From the NCBI GenBank assembly GCA_030432695.1, contig JAUILN010000024.1, positions 1 to 64,000 of the forward strand: a stretch of DNA of 64,000 bases, given 5' to 3'. Origin of the DNA: a bacterium. Its GTDB lineage: Bacteria > Planctomycetota > UBA1135 > UBA2386. Position numbers and translations under genes: made by a program. The notes under the pieces are model-generated. The model saw nothing but the letters and a program-made list of their open reading frames with translations, had not been told where the DNA came from and searched no databases. Positions 32,596 to 42,040 of this stretch are shown piece by piece. Position 1 is the first letter of the stretch; every line of letters starts with the position of its first letter.

Positions 32596-35444
32596 GCGAC
32601 CCGAGCCGGCTGCAACGAGCCGTGGCCCTGTTCGCCGCGTGGGAGGAAGGCGGCAGGGCCGAATCGCCGGCTGCGATCCTGGCGCACCACGAGGACCTGC
32701 GGGACCTGCTCGAACCGATGTTCGAGGACGACGCCGACGAAGACGAGCCAGGCAAGGACGACGACGGATCACGGACCTTCGGCGACGGCGCCTACCGCAC
32801 GATCCGCGAACTCGGCGCCGGCGGGATGGGGATCGTCTACGAGGCGGAGCAGGTCGAGCTGGGTCGGCGTGTGGTGATCAAGCTGCTCACCGGCAGCGGC
32901 TCGGCGAGCGCGCGGGCCCGCTTCCGCCGCGAGGCCTGGACCGCCGCGAAGCTGCGCCACCCAGGCATCGTGCAGGTCCTCGACGTCGGCGAGACCGCCG
33001 GCGAGACGTTCGTGGTCATGGAGTTCGTCGAGGGAGCTCCTCTCGACCGGGTGTTGGCGCGCTGCTCCGGCAGGCCGAACCGCGACGGGCGCACATTCGT
33101 CGAGGCCCTGCTCGCCGAGCGGCTGCGGCCCACCAACGCGCGGCAGGAGCACGACCTCGACGCGTTGGCCGACTCACCGACCTGGCGCGGCAGCTGGCAC
33201 GACACCGTACTCGCGCTCACCGCCCGCCTCGCCGACGCGCTCGACCACGCCCACCAGAGCGGCGTGGTGCACCCCGACGTGAAGCCCTCGAACGTGCTGG
33301 TCCGCCCCGACGGCGGCGTGGTGCTGATCGACTTCGGCCTGGCCCGCGACGCCGACCTGCCGTCGCTCACCGTGGAAGGGCAGTTCGCCGGCACGCCCTA
33401 CTACGTGTCGCCCGAGCAGGCCTCGGCAGGCGGCGTGCCGATCGATGCGCGCAGCGACCTGTTCTCGCTGGGCGTGACGCTGTTCGAGCTGCTGACCGCG
33501 CGGCTGCCGTTCGAAGGCGAGAGCGGCCACCAGGTGGTGCAGCGGATCCTCACCGAGCCGGCCCCCGACCTGCGCCGCTTCGCTCCGTCCGCGGGGCCCG
33601 ACCTCCGCGCCGTGGCCCACAAGGCGCTGCAGCGCAGTCCCGAGCACCGCTACCAGACCGGAGCCGACTTCGCCGCCGACCTGCGGGCCGTGCTCGAGAA
33701 GCGGCCGGTGAAGGCGCGGCCGGTCTCGTCGCTGCAGCGGGTGGCGGCCTGGGTGCGGCGGGAGCCCCGGATCGCGGCCCTGGTGGCGACGGTGTTCCTG
33801 TCGATCACCGTCGGTGGCGTCGTCGCGACCGCCCTCTACTTCGAGGCGGAGGACCAGGCCGAGGTCGCCGAGCTGCGACTGGCCGAGGTCGAGCGCCTCG
33901 CCGACGTCCGCCGCCTGCAGGAGCTGCTCGACGAAGCCGACGAGCTGTGGCCCGCGGTGCCCGCGAACGCACTGAGGTTCACCGACTGGATCGACCGCGC
34001 CGAAGAGCTGGCCGGTCGACGGGCCGTCCACGAGCGGACTCTCCGCCGGCTGCGCGCGGAGTCGCGTTCGTTGACCGCCGACGAACTCGCCGCACTGCGA
34101 GCCGCCACCGGGATCGGTGAGGAACTCGCGTGGACCGACGAGCGCCGCTCGAGGATGGCCGAGCTGGTGGAGAAGCTCGCTGCCGCGAAGCCGCCACCAG
34201 ACGAAGAGCTGCAGCAGCGCCATGTGCGACGCCTGGAGCAGGCGCGCGAGGTCGTCGCAGCGGGCGTGACCCGGGCCACCGGGCTGCAGGAGGATCTCGA
34301 CGGCGTCGAGTTCTGGCGCTTCGCCTCCGAGGAGCTGCAGTGGCAGCACGACCTGCTCGCGCAGTTGATCGACACCCTGGACGCGGCCCTCCTCGACCCG
34401 GAGACCGGCCGCCTCGCCGATGTCCGCAGCCGACTCGATGCGGCCACGCGGCTGGGGGGCACCAGCCTCGAGGCCCACGCCGACCGCTGGAGCTCGGCGC
34501 GTGCCGCGCTCGCCGACCGCGACCGGTCCCCGGCCTACGACGGTCTCGAGCTGCCCGAACTCATCGGGCTGGTCCCGCTCGGCCCCGACCCGACCACCGG
34601 GTTCCACGAGTTCGCCGACGTGCGCACCGGCGAGGTACCCGACCGCGATCCCGACGGCACGCTGCAGCTCGATGAGACCTCGGCGATGGTGCTGGTCCTG
34701 CTACCCGGAGACGACGCGGTCCGTCTCGGCGCGAGTCCCGACCGCGAACACGCCGAACCCCTGCGCCGCTTCGACCCGGCGGCCCGCGGCAACGAGATCC
34801 CGATCCACGAGGTCGCCCTCGCACCCTTCCTGATCGGCAAGCACGAAGTCGCCCGCCACCAATGGCTCACGGCGGTCGGCGAGCGGCTCCTCCCCGCGGC
34901 GGTGAGCGACGAGCCGCGGTTGCCGGTCAACCAACTCAGCCACGACGTCGCCGCGGAGTTCTGCAAGCGCCTCGGCTACGCGCTGCCGACCGAGGCGCAG
35001 TGGGAGTACGCCGCCCGCGGCGGCACCGACACCTGCTGGTGGACCGGCGACGAACCCGAGACCCTCGACGGTCTCGTGAACCTCGCCGACGCGCGCATCG
35101 CCGAGTGGAACCCCAACTCCGTCCAGCACCCGGACTTCGACGACGGCTTCGCCACCACCGCACCGATCGGCAGCCTGCCGGCCAACGGCTTCGGACTGCA
35201 CGAGGTAGCCGGCAACGTCTGGGAGTGGTGCGCCGACCACGCGCCGCTCGACTACCTCGACCCCGTCCGCATCGGCACCGCGTTCCGCCTCAACCGCTCC
35301 GGCCCACGCCGCTCCTTGCGCGGCGGTGGCTTCGTCTCCGACGCGGCCCGGGTACGCTCGGCCTATCGCTCCGGCGACTACCCGGCCAACGCGGCGGCGG
35401 ATACCGGTCTGCGAGTGGTTCTGCTGCTCCCGGACTCCGACTGA
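32592..35444 (+). CDS. Membrane Ser/Thr protein kinase with C-terminal FGE-fold domain
   Basis: 950 residues from a TTG start (GGAG 7 bases upstream). A short acidic N-terminus precedes the kinase domain (~68-340): glycine loop LGAGGMGIVYEAE, Lys97 in VVIK, DFG at ~247 and GTPYYVSPEQ. The catalytic loop reads HPDVKPSN (227-234) rather than HRD. One membrane helix (~385-410) and a charged, probably coiled region follow, then an FGE/SUMF1-like domain (~740-950: FLIGKHEVARHQW, LPTEAQWEYAARGG, GNVWEWCAD, LRGGGF, TGLRV). The catalytic cysteine pair of true formylglycine enzymes is absent, so this is likely a ligand-binding sensor outside the membrane. Confidence 0.9.
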   Translation: MSDPSRLQRAVALFAAWEEGGRAESPAAILAHHEDLRDLLEPMFEDDADEDEPGKDDDGSRTFGDGAYRTIRELGAGGMGIVYEAEQVELGRRVVIKLLTGSGSASARARFRREAWTAAKLRHPGIVQVLDVGETAGETFVVMEFVEGAPLDRVLARCSGRPNRDGRTFVEALLAERLRPTNARQEHDLDALADSPTWRGSWHDTVLALTARLADALDHAHQSGVVHPDVKPSNVLVRPDGGVVLIDFGLARDADLPSLTVEGQFAGTPYYVSPEQASAGGVPIDARSDLFSLGVTLFELLTARLPFEGESGHQVVQRILTEPAPDLRRFAPSAGPDLRAVAHKALQRSPEHRYQTGADFAADLRAVLEKRPVKARPVSSLQRVAAWVRREPRIAALVATVFLSITVGGVVATALYFEAEDQAEVAELRLAEVERLADVRRLQELLDEADELWPAVPANALRFTDWIDRAEELAGRRAVHERTLRRLRAESRSLTADELAALRAATGIGEELAWTDERRSRMAELVEKLAAAKPPPDEELQQRHVRRLEQAREVVAAGVTRATGLQEDLDGVEFWRFASEELQWQHDLLAQLIDTLDAALLDPETGRLADVRSRLDAATRLGGTSLEAHADRWSSARAALADRDRSPAYDGLELPELIGLVPLGPDPTTGFHEFADVRTGEVPDRDPDGTLQLDETSAMVLVLLPGDDAVRLGASPDREHAEPLRRFDPAARGNEIPIHEVALAPFLIGKHEVARHQWLTAVGERLLPAAVSDEPRLPVNQLSHDVAAEFCKRLGYALPTEAQWEYAARGGTDTCWWTGDEPETLDGLVNLADARIAEWNPNSVQHPDFDDGFATTAPIGSLPANGFGLHEVAGNVWEWCADHAPLDYLDPVRIGTAFRLNRSGPRRSLRGGGFVSDAARVRSAYRSGDYPANAAADTGLRVVLLLPDSD

Positions 35445-35495
35445 TCGGGGTGATTGCTTGCGAGCTCCTGTGCTCCCGGCCCAGAAGGCAGCGCC

Positions 35496-36506
35496 ATGAC
35501 CCCATCCACGCCGACTTCTCTCCGCATCGGCTTCGCCGGCACCGAAGGCGCCGACCGGCCCCACCTCTCGGTCGACGGCATGACCGAGTCCGGCCCGAAC
35601 CTCTCGCACTGGCCCGGCAACCGCACCCCGCAGGTCTACAAGCGCGACCTGAGCACGGGCATCTGCCTGGCCTTCGCCGAGGACGACCCCGCATCGCGCG
35701 CCGCGTTCCTCGGCGACGCCGAGCTGGTGCTGAACGACCACTACGACACCGACGGCTTCCTCTCGATGCTGGCGGTCGCCCGACCCGAGATCGCATTGCC
35801 GCGCCAGGAGCTCTGCCTCGCCGCCGCGGCCACCGGCGACTACCAGGCCTGGCAGACCACCCGCGGCTTCGCCGTCGACCGCATCGTGGTGAACCTCGCC
35901 GCCGGGTTCTCACCGCTCGCCGCCGAGTTCACCGGCCTGCCGGCCGCCGAGAAGGCCCTGGCCCGCTACCGCTGGCTGATCGACCACGCCGTGCAGGTCC
36001 TCGACCGGCCCGAGTCGCTGGCCGCCTGCTGGCGCGACGAGCACGACGCGATGCGCGCCGAGCTGCAGGAAGCCCGCAGCGGGATGCTGCAGCGCGAGGT
36101 GCTGACCGGGATCGGCCTGTCGCTGGTGACGACGCGCCGCCCCGTGGCCCGCATGACGCTCAATACCCTCGCCGCCGCCTGGCGCGTGCTGCACGTCGTG
36201 CCATCGCCCGACGGCACGACCTACCGCTACCACGACCGCACCGAGAGCTGGTTCGAGGTGGTGAGCTTCACCCCGCTGCCGCGCATCGACCTGCGCCCCT
36301 TGGCGGCACGGCTCCAGGAACTCGAAGGCACCGAAGGCGATCCGCGCCACGGCTGGCACGCCGACCCGCCCACCGACCCGGTGCCCGAGCTGTGGTTCGG
36401 CGTCGACGAGCCGCAGGCGTATGGACAGGTGACGCGCGAGCTGGGGGCGAGCCGGCTGCCGGTGGAGACGGTGCGGGCGGTGTTCGCGGAGCATCTGCTG
36501 CCCTGA
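35496..36506 (+). CDS. Unknown protein with DHH-like motif
   Basis: 336 residues from the ATG at 35496. The motif NDHYDTDGFLSMLAV (~75-90) resembles the metal-binding motif of DHH-type phosphoesterases, and SHWPGNRTP (~35) is another well-defined block. From memory, this combination matches an uncharacterised family (possibly DUF6687), which I cannot confirm. No signal peptide is seen, so it should be cytoplasmic. It follows the kinase gene on the same strand by 51 bases and may be co-transcribed. No reaction can be assigned. Confidence 0.6.
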   Translation: MTPSTPTSLRIGFAGTEGADRPHLSVDGMTESGPNLSHWPGNRTPQVYKRDLSTGICLAFAEDDPASRAAFLGDAELVLNDHYDTDGFLSMLAVARPEIALPRQELCLAAAATGDYQAWQTTRGFAVDRIVVNLAAGFSPLAAEFTGLPAAEKALARYRWLIDHAVQVLDRPESLAACWRDEHDAMRAELQEARSGMLQREVLTGIGLSLVTTRRPVARMTLNTLAAAWRVLHVVPSPDGTTYRYHDRTESWFEVVSFTPLPRIDLRPLAARLQELEGTEGDPRHGWHADPPTDPVPELWFGVDEPQAYGQVTRELGASRLPVETVRAVFAEHLLP

Positions 36507-36574
36507 TCGTGAGGTCAGCCACCGAGGAGAATCGACCGCCCAGGGCCCGGGCTCACCCGGTACCGTTCGCCTCG

Positions 36575-38425
36575 ATGAAGGTCAGCCCCAGGCAGCCGCT
36601 CGCCCTGCTCGTCGTGGTGTGCGCGCTCAGCGCAACGCGCGCACAGGAGAAGGCAGTCGCCGCGCCCCACCGCGACAAGGTGCTCGGCTGGGTCGAAGAC
36701 GGTGACGGCCAACGCATCGCCGGCGCGACCGTCACCCTGCTCGCCCGCCCCATCCCCGAGCGCGCCGACATCGGTGAGGCCGACCGGATCGAGGTCCAGT
36801 CGGACGAGCGCGGCCTGTTCCGCGCCGAGGTCCTGCCGGGCGGGACCTACACGGCCTGGGCGCAGCAACTCGACGATGCGGGGTTGCTCCGCGTGTCGGG
36901 CCCCGCCGAGAACGTCGTCCCCGGTCCACCGGTGCGGCTGGAGCTCGGCGCGTCGCGCACGCCGCGCCGGGTGCGCTTCGACGGCCTCGCGGCGTGGCAA
37001 GCGCACGGGCCACTCAGCCTCCACTGCCGCGCGATCACCCGCACTGCGCTGCTCGTGCCGTTGATGCCCGGCGAGGAAGGCATCGCCACGCTCCCGGAGC
37101 TGCCGGGCATGCTCGACCAGGTCTACGTCGAAGTCCGGACCGCGGACGGCCTGCTGGTCCACTTCGAGGAGCAGTCCGCGCGCGGCGGAGACGTCGCACC
37201 TCTGACCATCGGGCCACCGCGCGAAGTCCGCGTGGTGGTGCGCGACGACGCGGGTGCCGCCGTGCCGAACGCGTCGGTCGCACACGTGCCGAACTACGCG
37301 ATCGGTGGTCGTCACCCAGGTATGGCTCCGCTGGTCCTGGGAAGCACCGGACCCGACGGGACCTTCCAGGCCACTGTGCCCTCTACGCCGTTCGGAGCCC
37401 GGGAGTCCCAGAGGCCGATCTTCCTGATCCGCGCCGCGGGCCGCGCCGGAGTCGTGCAGCAGCTCGACGATACGGACGATCTCGTCGTCGCTCTACCGGC
37501 TGGATCTTCGGTCCATGGACGCCTGGCTCTCGATGCCGAACGCCCTGCTCCAGGCGTGACGGCGTGGATCGACACGATGGTCGCGGTCCCGGCCTTGAAT
37601 CAGGGCCGCAGTGCGCCGGCGCCGATGCCCATTCCCACGGCTGCGGACGGCGGGTTCCGGTTCGACGGACTGACCGAGCACGGCTTCGTCGTCCAAGCGC
37701 TGCTCACCGCCGCGCACCTCGAGGCGGCAGGCGTCGAGCCGCCGAAGAACCGCTCGCTGCCGCCGGTGTCGTTGCTGGCGAGCACGGCCGCAGTGTCCAC
37801 GGACATCGACCTCGGTGACCTGCGCATCGATCGACTGGAACTCGCGGACGTACGCGTCCTACGCCACGACGGGACACCGGCGGTCCACGCGCGTTTCCGA
37901 GTGCGACTGGGAGATCACTTCAACCTGCCAGTCGAACTGCACACCGACCGGCTCGGCCGCGTGCTGATGCCGGTCCCCCAGGGCGACGGCCTATGGCTCG
38001 ACGCCTACGAACCGGGCGGCGGCGTGGCGCAGCACTTCCTTGCCGTCGCCGGCGAGCCGGGCACCCTTCGCGAGATCCCGATCACCCTCAGTCGTCCCTG
38101 GGAGGTGACCGGAGTCGTCGTCGACGAATCGGGCGAGCCCGTCGCGCACGCGAGCGTGCGGTTCGGCGAGCGACCAGGCGGCCTCGACTTCTCGCTGGCC
38201 TCCCTGGTCTTCTGGTCACGCATGGCGCTCGGAATCGACAGCGCGACGTCGACCGACTCCGAGGGGCGCTTCACCCTGCGCGCCCCGCTCGCCGGCGCCG
38301 GATACTCGGTGCGCGCCCGCTGGGAAGCCGACGGGCAGAGGCTGACCGGCGAGACCGCAGTTCTCGTCGAGGAAGCCGCGCAGCCACCCGAACTCCGCAT
38401 CACGCTCGCTCCCGACCGTCGCTGA
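36575..38425 (+). CDS. Secreted protein with carboxypeptidase-regulatory-like beta-sandwich repeats
   Basis: 616 residues with a signal peptide (PLALLVVVCALSATRAQ). Several Ig-like/CarboxypepD_reg-type segments are visible: KVLGWVEDGDGQRIAGATVTL with RGLFRAEVLPGGTY near the start, PREVRVVVRDDAGAAVPNASV in the middle, and VTGVVVDESGEPVAHASVRF with EGRFTLRAPLAGAGY near the end. Such repeats are structural, placed outside the cell or in the periplasm. No catalytic motif is present. The gap to the next gene contains 16-base tandem repeats. Confidence 0.8.
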   Translation: MKVSPRQPLALLVVVCALSATRAQEKAVAAPHRDKVLGWVEDGDGQRIAGATVTLLARPIPERADIGEADRIEVQSDERGLFRAEVLPGGTYTAWAQQLDDAGLLRVSGPAENVVPGPPVRLELGASRTPRRVRFDGLAAWQAHGPLSLHCRAITRTALLVPLMPGEEGIATLPELPGMLDQVYVEVRTADGLLVHFEEQSARGGDVAPLTIGPPREVRVVVRDDAGAAVPNASVAHVPNYAIGGRHPGMAPLVLGSTGPDGTFQATVPSTPFGARESQRPIFLIRAAGRAGVVQQLDDTDDLVVALPAGSSVHGRLALDAERPAPGVTAWIDTMVAVPALNQGRSAPAPMPIPTAADGGFRFDGLTEHGFVVQALLTAAHLEAAGVEPPKNRSLPPVSLLASTAAVSTDIDLGDLRIDRLELADVRVLRHDGTPAVHARFRVRLGDHFNLPVELHTDRLGRVLMPVPQGDGLWLDAYEPGGGVAQHFLAVAGEPGTLREIPITLSRPWEVTGVVVDESGEPVAHASVRFGERPGGLDFSLASLVFWSRMALGIDSATSTDSEGRFTLRAPLAGAGYSVRARWEADGQRLTGETAVLVEEAAQPPELRITLAPDRR

Positions 38426-38561
38426 GCCGACGCCGGTGGCGACTTGCGGCTCCAATGTCTCGCCTTCGACCGCCAGCGCGGATGCCCTCGCGCCAGCGGA
38501 CGCTCGGCCGGTGCTCCTGGAACGAGACTTCGCGCGAGTCCGCGCTGGCACGTAGGCGAAG

Positions 38562-38641
38562 CGCCCGACGTCGATCCCTCTCGACGTTGCCTTCTCTCGA
38601 CGTCGGTCCCTCTCGACGTCGCCTCCTCTCGAATATGACAC
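38562..38641 (+). repeat. 16-base tandem repeat abutting a start codon
   Basis: Units begin at 38562, 38578, 38594, 38610 and 38626, exactly 16 bases apart. The core is CTCTCGACGTCG; the middle three copies are closest, the first and last are degenerate. Each good copy holds the palindrome GACGTC or near it. The last copy (CTCTCGAATATG) contains the ATG of the following gene. No ribosome-binding site is visible. Confidence 0.8.
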
Positions 38642-41600
38642 CCCATGCTCTCCGCGCGCTGTCCGGCGCGATCTCCGTCCTCTCCGTCGCCCTGCTGCCC
38701 TGCACCGAACTCGCCGCGCAGCGAGGCCGCGGAGCACGGGCTCCCGCACCGAACTTCGCCAGCCAACAGGCTCGCAGCATCGACCCCGCCTGGGCCAGCC
38801 AGTTCACCTGGGACGCGCTCGGCCCGGCGAACATGAGCGGGCGGATCACCGACCTCGCGGTCTACGAGGCCGACCCGAAGATCTACTACGTCGCCACCGC
38901 CACCGCGGGGCTGATGAAGACGGTCAACAACGGGGTCACCTTCGAGCACGTCTTCGAGGACCAGCCGGTGTGCTCGATCGGCGCGGTCGCGGTGTCGGCC
39001 ACCGATCCCGACGTGGTCTGGGTCGGCACCGGTGAGGAGAACCCGCGCAACTCGGCCAGCTACGGCAATGGCGTCTACAAGTCGCTCGACGGCGGCAAGA
39101 CCTGGGAGCACGTCGGCCTGGAGCACAGCTTCCAGATCGGCAGCGTCTGGATCCACCCGCAGGACTCCCGCGTGGTGCTGGTCGGCGCACTCGGCCGACT
39201 CTACGGCCCGAGTGAAGAGCGCGGCCTCTACAAGACCACCGACGGCGGCGCGAGCTGGACCAAGATCCTGCACGTCGACGACCTCACCGGCGTGATCGAC
39301 ATCGCGGTCCATCCGACCGACTTCGACACGATGCTGGTCGCCACCTACGAGCGGCAGCGCGACGGGTTCGACACCAACGACCCAGCCAAGAAGCTCGGCC
39401 CGGGCTCCGGTCTCTACCGCACGACCGACGGCGGACGCACCTTCACCGAGATCCGCACCGGCCTGCCGACCGGCACGCTGGGTCGGATCGACATCGACTG
39501 GTACCGCGCCGATCCGAAGGTGGTCTTCGCGCTGGTCGAAAGCGACAAGATCGGCATGGTCGGCGACGACGTCGGTGACCCCGGCATGAGCGTCGAAGAC
39601 GCCGAAGCCGGCGTGCGGATCACGCGCGTCACCGACGACGGCCCCGCCGCGAAGGCCGGCCTCGAGACCGGCGACCTGATCCTCGAGATCGGTGGCGAGA
39701 ACGTGATCGGCCAGGACGCCTTCCGCCGCCGCATCACCGCGCAGTCGGTCGGCGACACGCTGTCGATCGAACGGGTCCGCGACGGCGAGGTCGCGGTGGT
39801 CGAGCTGGTGCTCGCGGCGCCCGCCAAGGACGAAGACGAGGAAGACGACGAACCGTCGCGACCCTACGGCACCCGCCTCGGCGGACAGGTCGCCAACGTC
39901 CACCACTTCCAGGGCAAGGACGGCCACGAGTTCGGCGGTCTCTACCGCAGCGACGACGCCGGGCTGTCCTGGCGGCGCATCAACAGCATCAACCCGCGGC
40001 CGATGTACTTCAGCCACGTGCGCGTGGACCCGCAGGACGACCAGAAGCTCTACGTGCTCGGCATCTCGGCGGCGCGCTCGGTCGACGGCGGCGAGACCTT
40101 CACCACCGACGCGAGCCGTGGCGTGCACTCCGACCAGCACGTGCTCTGGATCGACCCGAACGACGGCAATCACCTGCTGATCGGCTCGGACGGTGGGCTC
40201 TACGCATCGTGGGACCGCACCGCGACGTGGCACCACCACAACCACATGGACCTCGGCCAGTTCTACCACGTGGCCGTCGGCCCGCGCCGCGACTACTGGG
40301 TCTACGGCGGCCTCCAGGACAACGGAAGCTGGGGCGCGCCGCGGCGCGGCACGCGCGGCTCGACCGTCAACGAGGACTGGCTCCGCGTCGGCAGCGGCGA
40401 CGGCTTCGTGATGGCGGTCGATGCCGAGGACCCCAACCAGATCTACTACGAGAGCCAGAACGGCGGCATGGGCCGCACCCACCTGCTGACGATGGAGGGC
40501 GGCGGCATCCGGCCACCGCGCGAGCAGGGCGTCGACACGCGCTTCAACTGGCGCACGCCGTTCGCGTTGTCGCACTTCAACTCGAAGATCTACTACTGCG
40601 CCGGCAACTACGTCTTCCGGTCGCTGTCGAAGGGCAACGACCTGAAGCGGATCTCGCCGGAGATCTCCCGCACCGACCGTGGCAGCGCGACGGCGTTCGC
40701 GGAGTCGCCGCGCGATGCGGACGTGCTCTACGTGGGCACCGACGACGGAGCGCTGTGGCGCACGGTCGACGGCGGCGCCGAGTGGACCGACCTGCTGGCG
40801 TGGCCGGGCGAGGAAGCGATCGGCGAGGAGGTCTCGATCGGCGAGGCGGCCGGTGAAGACAGCTCGACGAGCGACACGGTCGCGGTTGCCGAAGCCTCGG
40901 TCGAAGGCGACGTGGAGGTCGTCGTGGCGGCCGCCGAGATCGCCGACGCGGCGACGGACATCAAGGCAGCGGACAACAAGGCAGAGGACGGCGCGGCGCA
41001 GACCGAGGCCGTCGCCCGCCCGCTGGCCGAGCTGATCGACCAGCCGATGTGGGTCGCAGCCATCGAAGCCTCGCACCACGACGCGAACCGCGTCTACCTG
41101 ACGCTCGACGGCCACCGCCACGACGACGACCACGCCCACATCTTCGTCAGCGAAGACCGCGGCGACACCTGGACGTCGCTGGCCAACGGCCTGCCGCGCG
41201 GCTCCAGCCGCGTGCTCCGCGAAGACCACTCCAACCCCGACGTGCTCTACCTCGGCACGGAGTTCGGCTTCTACGTGTCGATCGACCGCGGCCGGTCCTG
41301 GACCCGCCTGCACAACAACCTGCCGACCGTGCCGGTGCACGAGGTCGCGCAGCACGACCTGTCGGGCGAGATCGTCCTCGCCACGCACGGCAGGAGCTTG
41401 TGGGCCCTCGACGCCACGCCGATCCGCCAGATGACGGCCGACGCGATGGCAGCCGATGCCTTCCTGTTCGAACCCAACGACGTCGTCCGCTGGCGCCGCC
41501 TCCACAGCCGCGGCAACTCCGGCGGCGCCAGCATCTTCCAAGGCACCCAGCCGCGTGGCGACGCGGCGATCTACTACCGCCTGGCGAAGCCCGCTCGTGA

Positions 41601-41991
41601 GGTGCAGCTCGAGATCCGCAACGCGGCCGGCGAGACCTTCCGCACACTGGAAGGCGAGACCGACGCCGGCCTGCACCGCGTCGACTGGAACCTCGCCGGC
41701 GACTCCCGGCCGCCGACGGCCGCCGAAGTCGAGGAGATGGTGCGCCGCTGGGGCGAACGCGCTCGCCGCTTCGCCGGGCGTTCGCGACCGCAGAGCGCGA
41801 GCGAGGGCACCTGGACGGTCGCGCTGATCGTCGACGGCGTCGAGCAGAAGAAGTCCTTCGAGCTGCTCGCCGACCCGTCGTTCCGACCCGAGAGTCTCGG
41901 CGCCCGGCTCGAGCGCGAGATGGAGGCCGCCGGCTGGCTCGACGAGCTGAACGGCACAGGCGAAGACCGCGGGGAAGACTCGCGGCGCTGA
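38635..41991 (+). CDS. Secreted BNR/sortilin-type beta-propeller protein with inserted PDZ domain
   Basis: 1118 residues; a signal peptide ends near ELAAQ. Repeats of the BNR/Vps10 type recur: GVYKSLDGGKTWEHVG, GLYKTTDGGASWTKI, GLYRTTDGGRTFTEI, GLYRSDDAGLSWRRI, LWRTVDGGAEWTDL and IFVSEDRGDTWTSL. A PDZ domain (~318-400, AGVRITRVTDDGPAAKAGL, LEIGGENV) is inserted between repeats. An Asp/Glu/Ala-rich low-complexity stretch (~725-795) splits a later blade. The C-terminus has a beta-sandwich-like segment. Related large proteins are common in Planctomycetota and often called glycosyl hydrolases, but no catalytic residues are evident. Confidence 0.85.
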   Translation: MTPHALRALSGAISVLSVALLPCTELAAQRGRGARAPAPNFASQQARSIDPAWASQFTWDALGPANMSGRITDLAVYEADPKIYYVATATAGLMKTVNNGVTFEHVFEDQPVCSIGAVAVSATDPDVVWVGTGEENPRNSASYGNGVYKSLDGGKTWEHVGLEHSFQIGSVWIHPQDSRVVLVGALGRLYGPSEERGLYKTTDGGASWTKILHVDDLTGVIDIAVHPTDFDTMLVATYERQRDGFDTNDPAKKLGPGSGLYRTTDGGRTFTEIRTGLPTGTLGRIDIDWYRADPKVVFALVESDKIGMVGDDVGDPGMSVEDAEAGVRITRVTDDGPAAKAGLETGDLILEIGGENVIGQDAFRRRITAQSVGDTLSIERVRDGEVAVVELVLAAPAKDEDEEDDEPSRPYGTRLGGQVANVHHFQGKDGHEFGGLYRSDDAGLSWRRINSINPRPMYFSHVRVDPQDDQKLYVLGISAARSVDGGETFTTDASRGVHSDQHVLWIDPNDGNHLLIGSDGGLYASWDRTATWHHHNHMDLGQFYHVAVGPRRDYWVYGGLQDNGSWGAPRRGTRGSTVNEDWLRVGSGDGFVMAVDAEDPNQIYYESQNGGMGRTHLLTMEGGGIRPPREQGVDTRFNWRTPFALSHFNSKIYYCAGNYVFRSLSKGNDLKRISPEISRTDRGSATAFAESPRDADVLYVGTDDGALWRTVDGGAEWTDLLAWPGEEAIGEEVSIGEAAGEDSSTSDTVAVAEASVEGDVEVVVAAAEIADAATDIKAADNKAEDGAAQTEAVARPLAELIDQPMWVAAIEASHHDANRVYLTLDGHRHDDDHAHIFVSEDRGDTWTSLANGLPRGSSRVLREDHSNPDVLYLGTEFGFYVSIDRGRSWTRLHNNLPTVPVHEVAQHDLSGEIVLATHGRSLWALDATPIRQMTADAMAADAFLFEPNDVVRWRRLHSRGNSGGASIFQGTQPRGDAAIYYRLAKPAREVQLEIRNAAGETFRTLEGETDAGLHRVDWNLAGDSRPPTAAEVEEMVRRWGERARRFAGRSRPQSASEGTWTVALIVDGVEQKKSFELLADPSFRPESLGARLEREMEAAGWLDELNGTGEDRGEDSRR

Positions 41992-42040
41992 GCTGGTCTC
42001 CGCAGGTGCGCCAGCCCCGCCCCCGTCGTAGAAGGGCGCC

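Noticed and set aside
32592..35444. Diversity-generating retroelement target in the FGE/C-type-lectin-fold ends
   Set aside because: No reverse transcriptase, template repeat or A-biased variable repeat was seen in the window.
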